From assembly GCA_903819815.1 (NCBI GenBank), contig CAIJFC010000279.1, forward strand, positions 1 through 19,396: DNA of 19,396 nt. The letters run 5' to 3'. This DNA is from an uncultured Bacteroidota bacterium. Lineage in GTDB: Bacteria; Bacteroidota; Bacteroidia; Flavobacteriales; Flavobacteriaceae. This document shows positions 13,076-19,396 of the stretch, in pieces. Numbering within the stretch: the first letter of the stretch is position 1; every line of letters starts with the position of its first letter. The notes under the pieces are model-generated. The model did no database searches, was not told where the DNA came from, and saw only the letters and a list, made by a program, of their open reading frames with translations. The position numbers and the translations under genes are program-made.

Positions 13076-14266
13076 TTACGAAATACTTGATACGTCAACC
13101 ATTTCATTAGTATCAGCTTGATAATCTACCCCATCAAAACCGAAACCAAATAAATTATGAAAATCACTTGTATAACCTTTTAAATCTCCAATATTTGGCA
13201 ATGATTCAGTAGTAGCTTCCTTCCACAACTTAGCCACTTTTTCTTGTACATCTTCTCTCATTTCCCAATCGTCTATTCTAATTCTTCCTTTATCATCGGT
13301 TGGAATTGCAGAACCTGTATACAATCTATGTTTAAATAAACGTTGAATTTGTTCAATACAACCTTCGTGAATTCCTTCTTCTTTCATTATTTTATACAAT
13401 AAAGAAATATACAATGGAATTACTGGAATTGCAGAACTTGCTTGAGTTACCAATGCTTTATTTACAGAAACATACGCAGTTCCACCAATAGATTTCAAAC
13501 TGTCAGTTATAGAAAATGCAGTTGCTTCCAGGTGATCTTTTGCTCGACCTATGGTTCCTTTTCTATAAACTGCTTCAGTTAATGAAGGTCCAATATAAGA
13601 ATAGGCAACTGTTTTTGCGCCTGGGGCTAATAAATTTGCCGCCTTTAAATCTTCCATCCACATTGACCAATCTTCACCACCCATAACTGCGACCGTATTT
13701 TCAATTTCTTCCTCATTGCAAGGTTCTATACTCACATTTGAAACGATACCTGAATGAAAATCAACCGTTTTATTTGTAAATGTACTTCCTATTGGCTTTA
13801 AAACCGAACGGTGCAAAATACCTGTATTTGGATTTAATCTAACTGGTGATGCTAAACTATAAATTACTAAATCTATTTGACCCAAATCAGCTTTTATTAA
13901 GTCTAATGTTTGTTGTTTAACTTCTTTAGAAAATGCATCGCCGTTGATGCTTTTTGCATACAATCCTGATTCATGAGCTAATTTTTCAAAAGCTGCTGAA
14001 TTATACCAACCTGGAGAAGCTGTTTTTCCTTCTGTTGGTGGTTTTTCAAAAAACACCCCAATTGTTGAAGCATTTGAACCAAAAGCACTTGTAATTCTTG
14101 ATGCTAAACCAAATCCTGTTGATGCTCCAATTACTAATACTTTTTTAGCTCCATCAATTGATCCTTTTGATTTAACATATTCAATTTGATTTATTACACT
14201 TTGCTCACAACCTTTTGGATGCGCTGTTAAGCAAATAAACCCTCTCATTCTTGGTTCTATAATCAT
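13076..14266 (-). CDS. fabV: FabV-type trans-2-enoyl-ACP/CoA reductase
   Basis: FabV carries out the last reduction of each fatty-acid elongation cycle, turning trans-2-enoyl-ACP into acyl-ACP with NADH. It belongs to the long SDR-like class that resists triclosan in other bacteria. The 396 residues match the family's usual length of about 400. The N-terminus IEPRMRGFICLTAHPKGCE is diagnostic. GASTGFGLASRI (48-59) is the cofactor-binding loop, and the catalytic Y-x8-K pair is Y234/K243 (YRKGTIGRAK). MGGEDW and DDWEMREDVQ near the C-terminus are also typical. A -7 box lies about 49 bp upstream. No fabI-like gene is in the window, so FabV may or may not be the only enoyl reductase. Confidence 0.95.
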   Translation of the reverse strand: MIIEPRMRGFICLTAHPKGCEQSVINQIEYVKSKGSIDGAKKVLVIGASTGFGLASRITSAFGSNASTIGVFFEKPPTEGKTASPGWYNSAAFEKLAHESGLYAKSINGDAFSKEVKQQTLDLIKADLGQIDLVIYSLASPVRLNPNTGILHRSVLKPIGSTFTNKTVDFHSGIVSNVSIEPCNEEEIENTVAVMGGEDWSMWMEDLKAANLLAPGAKTVAYSYIGPSLTEAVYRKGTIGRAKDHLEATAFSITDSLKSIGGTAYVSVNKALVTQASSAIPVIPLYISLLYKIMKEEGIHEGCIEQIQRLFKHRLYTGSAIPTDDKGRIRIDDWEMREDVQEKVAKLWKEATTESLPNIGDLKGYTSDFHNLFGFGFDGVDYQADTNEMVDVSSIS

Positions 14267-14314
14267 TTTTTTATTTTATTCTAATTAATAATAGTAGTTC
14301 TATTGATTGCGTTG

Positions 14315-14322
14315 CAAAATTA
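14315..14322 (-). promoter_or_regulatory. Candidate -7 box for the fabV-glycosyltransferase-coaE operon
   Basis: The minus strand reads TAATTTTGCAAC (14322 to 14311), a good TAnnTTTG match with the common following CA. It predicts a start near 14308 and a 40-nt leader. A TTGC-GTT-GCAA dyad (14307-14317) covers the predicted start site and might be an operator or chance. The gap to recN has no terminator-like hairpin, so read-through from recN is possible. Confidence 0.5.
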
Positions 14323-14331
14323 AAAAAATAT

Positions 14332-15984
14332 TTAATTTAATAAGGCTTTTGCATGATTTAAAGCGGAATCGGAAATATCTTTCCCAGATAGCATTTCGGC
14401 AATTTCAACAATTCTTTCTTCAAATGTCAGTAGTTTTAATTCTGATATAGTCGTATTTCCCTGAATTGATTTGAAAACTTTGTAATGTGTTTTACCTTTA
14501 GCAGCAATTTGTGGTAAATGTGTAATTGAAAATACTTGCATTTTAGTACTCATATCTTTCATAATCGCAGCCATTTTATTAGCAATTTCCCCTGAAACAC
14601 CAGTGTCAATTTCATCAAATATAATGGTTGGCAAACTAGAATATTGTGCCAAAATTGCTTTTACAGCAAGCATTATTCTTGATAATTCACCACCTGAAGC
14701 TACCTTTTTTAACAATCCAAAGTCGGAACCTTTATTGGCAGAAAACAAAAATTGCAATTCGTCCTTTCCATTTAGAAAATAGTGATCCGTCTCTTTCAAT
14801 TCCATATTAAAACGAACGTTCGGCATTCCCAATTGCTCTAAAATGAATATCAATTTTTCAGATAATACAGGGACTGCTTGCAATCTATTGTTACGGATAT
14901 TAAGTGCTAAAGTATCTAATTCAGATGTTGCATTTTCGATTTTAACAGTCAATTTATTAATCTCAAATTCCAATTCGACTACAGAAACAACTTTATTATC
15001 TAAATCATTTTGAATGTCTAAAAGTTCTGCAATAGATTTTACCTGGTGTTTCTTTTGCAAATTATAGATGTTTTGCAACTTTTGATTGACCAATTCTAAA
15101 CTTTCAGGATCGTGAACTAAATTTTCAGTATGTTGACTTAATTCAGTGATAATGTCATCAAATTCAATTGTTACGCTATTAATTCTGTCAAATAATGATT
15201 GGTATTCTACTGAAAAAGAAATTGTTTTCTGTAAAGCAATTTTAATTTCTTTCAAATTTTGAAGAATTCCAAATTGGTCTTCATTGGCTAAAGCCAAAGA
15301 TTTGTCTAGGTTTTCCTTAATAAATTCAACATTATTAAGTTGTTTATATACTTGTTCTAATTCCTCTTGTTCATCTACTTTGAATTTAGCAGCTAACAAT
15401 TCATCTAATAAAAAGGTGTTATAATCTTGCTCTTTTAATAGCGTTTGTAATTTGGTATTAAGTGTTACAAGTTGTGATTTATCCTTTTTATAAGTACTTA
15501 AAATTGCTGAATAATGATTGATGCTTTCTAGATTATCCGCAACTGAATCAATTATTTGAAATTGAAAAATTTCTTCTGAAAGTTCCTGAGTTTGATGTTG
15601 GGAATGAATGTCTATCAAAAACAAACTTAAATCCTGCAATTCTTGAAGATTGACAGGGCTATCATTTATGAACGCACGCGATTTTCCTGAAGGTAATATT
15701 TCTCTTCGAATTATAGTTTCGTTTTCATAATCCAAATCATTTGACTCAAAAAAAGCTTGAAGATTATAATTCGCAATTTGGAAATGGGCTTCAATAACAC
15801 ATTTCTCTTCTTTATTTTTAAGAGACGTTAAATCGGCTCTTTTTCCTAATACTAATCCTAAAGCTCCTAGTAAAATAGATTTTCCAGCACCAGTTTCGCC
15901 AGTAATAGTAGAAAATCCATCAGAAAAATCAATTCCTAATTTATCAATTAAAGCAAAATTACTTATTGAAAGTGAAGCGAGCAT
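14332..15984 (-). CDS. recN: DNA repair protein RecN
   Basis: RecN is an SMC-like ATPase that acts in recombinational repair of double-strand breaks. The 550-residue length is normal. The N-terminal MLASLSISNFALIDKLGIDF and the Walker A motif GETGAGKS (29-36) are followed by a long coiled-coil region (about 150-365) broken by a hinge. The C-terminal half has the signature KVASGGELSRIMLA, the Walker B stretch TIIFDEIDTGVSG at about 455 and the H-loop SITHLPQIA. The ATG at 15982-15984 fits the family start. It is 28 bp after the DUF4835 gene and is probably the last gene of the bamD operon. Confidence 0.96.
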   Translation of the reverse strand: MLASLSISNFALIDKLGIDFSDGFSTITGETGAGKSILLGALGLVLGKRADLTSLKNKEEKCVIEAHFQIANYNLQAFFESNDLDYENETIIRREILPSGKSRAFINDSPVNLQELQDLSLFLIDIHSQHQTQELSEEIFQFQIIDSVADNLESINHYSAILSTYKKDKSQLVTLNTKLQTLLKEQDYNTFLLDELLAAKFKVDEQEELEQVYKQLNNVEFIKENLDKSLALANEDQFGILQNLKEIKIALQKTISFSVEYQSLFDRINSVTIEFDDIITELSQHTENLVHDPESLELVNQKLQNIYNLQKKHQVKSIAELLDIQNDLDNKVVSVVELEFEINKLTVKIENATSELDTLALNIRNNRLQAVPVLSEKLIFILEQLGMPNVRFNMELKETDHYFLNGKDELQFLFSANKGSDFGLLKKVASGGELSRIMLAVKAILAQYSSLPTIIFDEIDTGVSGEIANKMAAIMKDMSTKMQVFSITHLPQIAAKGKTHYKVFKSIQGNTTISELKLLTFEERIVEIAEMLSGKDISDSALNHAKALLN

Positions 15985-16012
15985 TGAGATTAATATAAAT
16001 TATTTGAACCTA

Positions 16013-16903
16013 TTAATACTTAATTTCTGACCATTTTGAGGCGTTAATCGGGGAAATCGTATTCAATTTTCCAATTAATTCGCTACTATCTATTGATGGT
16101 CCAGCAGAAAAGACAGAAACAATTTCATCTGATTTAGCATCGAAGAAAACTCTGGTAATAAAAGCATTTGGTCGAGTTTCATTGATTTTACCAAGTGTTG
16201 AAATAGCAGCTTTAATTTTTAGTTTAGCTGATTTTAAATCGTTATGCATTAAGTCTAGTCCTTCGTAATGATATTCAAATAATGCCTCCCTAAAAGGATT
16301 GAAAGTATTTGAAAGCATGTCGTTAATTAAAAAATATCTATTTTGAGTGCCGTCAGATTGACCCCAACCTTTATAACCGCCAGTTATTGCTACATTTGCA
16401 ACATCTTGGGCAGTTTCTAGATATTTACTACCACCTTGTTTTGAAAATGTGTCCGCATCCATTCCGATTATAACATAGCTATAAAAAGCAATAACAGAAA
16501 CTAAATTAGATTCAAAATTGGTAGGATTAAAATTTAAATTTTCAAACTCATTGTATTTAAATGAAAAATCTTTATCATTAAAATTCAAAATTGGTGAAGA
16601 ATAAGTTGAATTGTATATTGGTCGCGAAGATTGCACTTGAATGGTGGCTGTAAACTGATTAGAATCGTAAGCAGTTACCGTAATATACATAGAACAATTG
16701 ATTTTTTCCTCTTGTTTATAAGGTAATCCAATCCAATCCGTTTTATTAATAAAATCATTTAGCGATTTTTCTAGAGTACTAAAAATTTGTTTGTTAGTAA
16801 GTGTAATTTGATCAGCATTCACATTTACAGTACAATTTAACTGTTGGGCATGAACAATTCCAAAAAAAAATAATAAGAAAAAACTATATAATTTAAGCAT
16901 CAT
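16013..16903 (-). CDS. DUF4835 family secreted protein of unknown function
   Basis: From memory this 296-residue protein belongs to DUF4835, a family found in Bacteroidota between coaBC and recN. The N-terminus (MMLKLYSFFLLFFFGIVHA) is a clear Sec signal peptide with likely cleavage after VHA, placing the product in the periplasm or outer-membrane space. Visible conserved stretches include LNDFINKTDW, PIYNSTYSSPILN, SYVIIGMDADTFSKQGG and NPFREALFEYHYEGLDLM. No catalytic motif was recognised. The longest open frame starts with TTG at 16912, but ATG at 16903 (or 16900) is the likely start. These ATGs overlap the frame-restored coaBC stop (16893-16895), suggesting translational coupling. The neighbourhood (BamD, CoaBC, RecN) gives no direct function. 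Confidence 0.88.
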   Translation of the reverse strand: MMLKLYSFFLLFFFGIVHAQQLNCTVNVNADQITLTNKQIFSTLEKSLNDFINKTDWIGLPYKQEEKINCSMYITVTAYDSNQFTATIQVQSSRPIYNSTYSSPILNFNDKDFSFKYNEFENLNFNPTNFESNLVSVIAFYSYVIIGMDADTFSKQGGSKYLETAQDVANVAITGGYKGWGQSDGTQNRYFLINDMLSNTFNPFREALFEYHYEGLDLMHNDLKSAKLKIKAAISTLGKINETRPNAFITRVFFDAKSDEIVSVFSAGPSIDSSELIGKLNTISPINASKWSEIKY

Positions 16904-18135
16904 AATGAGCAATTATTTTAATTAAAATATCGTTTGCAACTTCTTCTTTAGATTTTAATTCCATTGGAGATAAATTAAAATTACTATCTATTAAAGTTAC
17001 TTTATTGGTTGTTCCACCAAATCCAGCTCCTTTATCTTGTATAGAATTTAGAACTATCAAATCTAAGTTTTTTTTTCTGAATTTTTAGCTTTGCATTTTC
17101 AATTTCGTTTTCAGTTTCTAATGCAAACCCAATTAAATATTGCTTTTCCTTTATTGAACCTAAGGATTCTAAAATATCTTTATTTTTTACTAATTCTATA
17201 ACTAACGTTTCTTCTGACTTCTTTATTTTATGAAGTGCAGGATTTTTTGGTTTGTAATCGGCTACTGCAGCAGCTCCAATAAATACATCAGAAGTTTTAA
17301 AATAGTTATGACATTGAACAAACATTTCCTCAGCCGAGTTAATTTTAATTACCTGAACTAATTCATGACTTATAGACATTAGGGTTGGTCCAGAAATTAA
17401 TATTACAGAAGCTCCATAATTTGCTGCACACAAAGCCAAATCATAACCCATTTTTCCTGAAGAATGATTTCCAATAAATCTAACAGGATCTATCGCTTCA
17501 TATGTTGGACCTGCAGTGATTAAAATTTTCTTACCTTTTAATGGCAACTCCGATTCTATTTTATTTTCTATGAAAGTTATAATGTTTTCAGGTTCTGCCA
17601 TCCTGCCTTCTCCAGAAAGTCCGCTTGCTAATTCTCCGGATTCTGCTGGAATGATGGTATTTCCATACGATTTAAGTTTGTTGAAACTCTCAATGGTTGA
17701 TGGGTGCTTGTACATGTCCAAATCCATAGCCGGCGCAAAAAATACTGGGCATTTAGCAGATAAATAGGTTGCAATAAGTAAATTATCGCAAATTCCATTT
17801 GCCATTTTAGACAAGGTATTTGCTGTAGCTGGAGCAATTATCATAAAATCAGCCCAAAGACCAATTTCGACGTGATTGTTCCATTCTAAATTTTTATTTG
17901 GATTTTCAACTTCTGAATCTAACGTTTCCTCTTCTTTGTAAAAGCTAGAAAAAACGGGTCTTTTAGATAGCGTTGATAAAGTTAAGGGGGTTATAAAATC
18001 CTTAGAAGCAGGTGTCATTATCACTTGGACATGTGCACCTGCTTTTATGAATAACCTAACTAATGTAGCAGTTTTATAAGCAGCAATTCCACCAGAAATT
18101 CCTAGTACTATTTTTTTACCGCTTAAAACTGACAT
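16893..18135 (-). CDS. coaBC: Bifunctional phosphopantothenoylcysteine decarboxylase / phosphopantothenate-cysteine ligase CoaBC, one-base frameshift near the 3' end
   Basis: CoaBC joins cysteine to 4'-phosphopantothenate and decarboxylates the product in CoA synthesis. The flavin-binding CoaC half (about 1-185) has GISGGIAAYKT, H88 in NHVEIGLWADF, and APATANTLSKMANG. The usual PxMN reads PAMD (135-138), and the usual active-site Cys position is S171 (ELASGLSGEGRM). The CoaB half has ITAGPTYEAIDPVRFIGNHSSGKMG and HKIKKSE. As written, the frame stops at 17032 after 367 codons. Removing one base from the A9 run (plus strand T9, 17068-17076) restores KKNLDLIVLNSIQDKGAGFG and a normal end at 16893 (413 residues). 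The start is 6 bp after rpoZ. An essential gene with an intact remainder suggests a sequencing error or slippage, not decay. Confidence 0.93.
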
Positions 18136-18141
18136 TGTATT

Positions 18142-18459
18142 TTATTTATTAGTTTCTCTGTAGTAGATTTTATCATCCAACCACTCTTGAACTGCTAAAG
18201 CGTGAGGTTTAGGTAATTTTTCGTAAAATTTAGAAACTTCAATTTGTTCTTTATTTTCGAATACCTCTTCTAAACTGTCATTATAAGTTGCAAATTCTTC
18301 CAACTTTTCAGTCAATTCTTTTTTGATTTCCGAGTTAATTTGATTCGCTCTTTTTGCCATAATAGTAATTGCTTCATAAACATTACCCGTTGGCTCTTCA
18401 ATCTTGCTTTTATTGTAAGTAATTGTATTTACTGGAGCATTCGTCTTTTTTAAATCCAT
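18142..18459 (-). CDS. rpoZ: Bacteroidota-type DNA-directed RNA polymerase omega subunit
   Basis: Omega (Rpb6 family) helps fold and hold the beta' subunit of RNA polymerase. This 105-residue protein contains the family core TGNVYEAITIMAKRANQINSEIKKELTEKL (about 24-53), which matches the omega helix that contacts beta'. An acidic segment and a lineage-specific tail (KPHALAVQEWLDDKIYY) follow. From memory, this form lies between bamD and coaBC in flavobacteria, as here: 10 bp after bamD and 6 bp before coaBC. It is often annotated only as a hypothetical protein or RNA polymerase Rpb6. Confidence 0.9.
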   Translation of the reverse strand: MDLKKTNAPVNTITYNKSKIEEPTGNVYEAITIMAKRANQINSEIKKELTEKLEEFATYNDSLEEVFENKEQIEVSKFYEKLPKPHALAVQEWLDDKIYYRETNK

Positions 18460-18469
18460 GACTTTCTAA

Positions 18470-19264
18470 TTATTTTGAAAATTGTTTAAAATCTGTATTA
18501 ATTCTTGCTAACATATCATCAGCTTTTTGTTTGTATTCTGTATTTGAATTGAATTTCAACAAGGTAGCATGTGCTGCTTTGGCAACACTTAAACGCTCTT
18601 CCATTTTAGCAGGAACACTGTTAATTGCTAGTTGATAGGCCGAATCCAATTTATAATATAATGCTTTTTCTTTGTATGGCGTTCCTGGATAATCAATAAT
18701 AAAGTTATCTAAAGCTATTAATGCCGATTTAAAATCTGATATTTTATTGTATCCGTAAGCATTTTCAAAGGCTTTTTTTTCCATTTTTTCTCTTAAAGAT
18801 TTAACCACTACATTGGCTTCTGGCAAATACTTAGAATTTGGATAAGCATCAATAAATGATTGTAATTTTTCAATTGCTTTCTCAGTATCTGTTTGGTCTA
18901 AACTATAAACTGGAGATAACATGGTATAACTTTTTGCGCCTAAATAAGAAGCCTCTTCTATATTATCACTTTTTGGAAATCCTGCAGCAAAACTCTCAAA
19001 CTGATAACCTGACAAGTAATATTGTTTTGTTTTATAATACGATTGAGAAAACATATAAAACATCTTTTCAGCCTCTGGCTTACCTCTAAAGGAAGGAGCC
19101 ATTTGTTCAAAAAGTGTTAAAGCTTTATAATATTTGCCTTTTTCGTATAATTTTGAAGCTTCATCAAATTTTACCGTAAGATCTTCTGATTTTATGGCTT
19201 TTTGATATTCGCTACAAGACGAAAAACCGAAAATTATTAAAACTATATAGATATATTTTTTCAT
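18470..19264 (-). CDS. bamD: Outer membrane protein assembly factor BamD (lipoprotein)
   Basis: BamD is the essential lipoprotein partner of BamA in folding outer-membrane beta-barrels. The 264-residue protein starts with a lipoprotein signal peptide (MKKYIYIVLIIFGFSSC, lipidated C17). Five tetratricopeptide-like helical pairs follow, including LYEKGKYYKALTLFEQM, QYYLSGYQFESFAAGFP, AIEKLQSFIDAYPNSKYLPEA and SALIALDNFIIDYPGTPYKEKALYY. These are hallmarks of the BamD/ComL (outer membrane protein assembly factor) family. The ATG at 19264 gives the expected signal peptide. It is 5 bp after the stop of a partial upstream gene and 10 bp before rpoZ, so it is within an operon. Confidence 0.93.
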   Translation of the reverse strand: MKKYIYIVLIIFGFSSCSEYQKAIKSEDLTVKFDEASKLYEKGKYYKALTLFEQMAPSFRGKPEAEKMFYMFSQSYYKTKQYYLSGYQFESFAAGFPKSDNIEEASYLGAKSYTMLSPVYSLDQTDTEKAIEKLQSFIDAYPNSKYLPEANVVVKSLREKMEKKAFENAYGYNKISDFKSALIALDNFIIDYPGTPYKEKALYYKLDSAYQLAINSVPAKMEERLSVAKAAHATLLKFNSNTEYKQKADDMLARINTDFKQFSK

Positions 19265-19269
19265 TATTA

Positions 19270-19396
19270 TTATTTAGTTTCTGCTGTTTTTATGGTATTA
19301 GCAACATAAAAAAAGGCATCATAATAATAGGCATCGTAATAATAGGCATCATAAGAATAGGCCTCATAATAATAGGCATCATAATATGCACAATAA
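19270..19396 (-). CDS. C-terminal end of an unidentified protein with a Tyr-rich pentapeptide repeat, 5' end outside the window
   Basis: The minus strand is open from the window edge to a TAA at 19270-19272, giving 41 codons. They encode a Tyr/Asp/Ala-rich run of five-residue units (YYDA-Y, YYEA-Y, YSYDA, YYYDA, YYYDA), then FFYVANTIKTAETK. The DNA units are 15 bp, a multiple of three. The changes between them (GAT/GAG, TAT/TAC, TAT/TCT) are mostly silent or mild, which fits a translated sequence. The stop is only 5 bp before the bamD ATG. I do not recognise the protein. The stretch may alternatively be a non-coding tandem repeat that happens to be open in one frame. Confidence 0.5.
   Translation of the reverse strand, partial: YCAYYDAYYYEAYSYDAYYYDAYYYDAFFYVANTIKTAETK
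19315..19388. repeat. 15-bp tandem repeat (about five units)
   Basis: Plus-strand units AGGCATCATAATAAT, AGGCATCGTAATAAT, AGGCATCATAAGAAT, AGGCCTCATAATAAT and a last partial AGGCATCATAATAT follow without gaps. Each unit is 15 bp and differs from the consensus by at most one base in full copies. The array lies at the window's right edge and may continue beyond it. Confidence 0.85.

Noticed and set aside
19315..19396. CRISPR-like array at the right edge
   Set aside because: Units are 15 bp and directly adjacent with no spacers, and no cas gene is present. It is a simple tandem repeat.

Overview
The window is chromosomal DNA from a member of the Bacteroidota, most likely a Flavobacterium or a close relative. 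The evidence is very AT-rich DNA, almost no Shine-Dalgarno sequences, several TAnnTTTG -7 boxes typical of the Bacteroidota sigma factor, and lineage-typical genes: a Bacteroidota-type RNA polymerase omega, a DUF4835 protein, a FabV enoyl reductase, an RprX/RprY-like two-component pair and a DnaQ/UvrC-like fusion. Nearly all of it is tightly packed housekeeping DNA. No phage, insertion sequence, CRISPR array or RNA gene is visible, and no gene-free stretch exceeds 300 bases.

Left part (1-5884, mostly + strand). A lipid A-type acyltransferase enters from the left edge and meets a small VF530-type DNA-binding protein tail to tail. smpB (tmRNA partner) is transcribed divergently from the VF530 gene. 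A self-regulating HTH-Fic protein follows and converges on pcm, a protein repair methyltransferase, across a terminator. A + strand operon comes next: a Gfo/Idh/MocA oxidoreductase, a 3-hydroxyacyl-CoA dehydrogenase and a YggS-type PLP homeostasis protein.

Middle part (5730-9092, + strand). Three short repeats of different kinds lie within 1.7 kb around a fused exonuclease/GIY-YIG nuclease gene. One is a run of 7-bp units inside yggS. The second is a 26-bp inverted repeat that supplies the last codons of yggS and the Shine-Dalgarno of the nuclease gene. The third is a hairpin element just before miaA. miaA overlaps an acyl-ACP thioesterase gene, which ends at a bidirectional terminator.

Right part (9099-19396, all - strand). 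Read in the direction of transcription it starts with the last 41 codons of an unidentified protein with a Tyr-rich tandem repeat, then bamD, rpoZ, coaBC, a DUF4835 secreted protein and recN. These are spaced by 5-28 bp or overlap, so they look like one operon. A new -7 box then precedes fabV, a glycosyltransferase and coaE, with the histidine kinase and response regulator genes after them. The two halves of CoA synthesis (coaBC, coaE), fatty-acid synthesis (fabV), envelope assembly (bamD, glycosyltransferase) and DNA repair (recN) therefore sit together.

The main items worth a second look are: a one-base frameshift in an A9 run of the normally essential coaBC; repeat elements that have become part of the yggS coding sequence and may sequester the start of the next gene; an apparently leaderless smpB; the three-part nuclease fusion; and the Tyr-rich repeat at the right edge.
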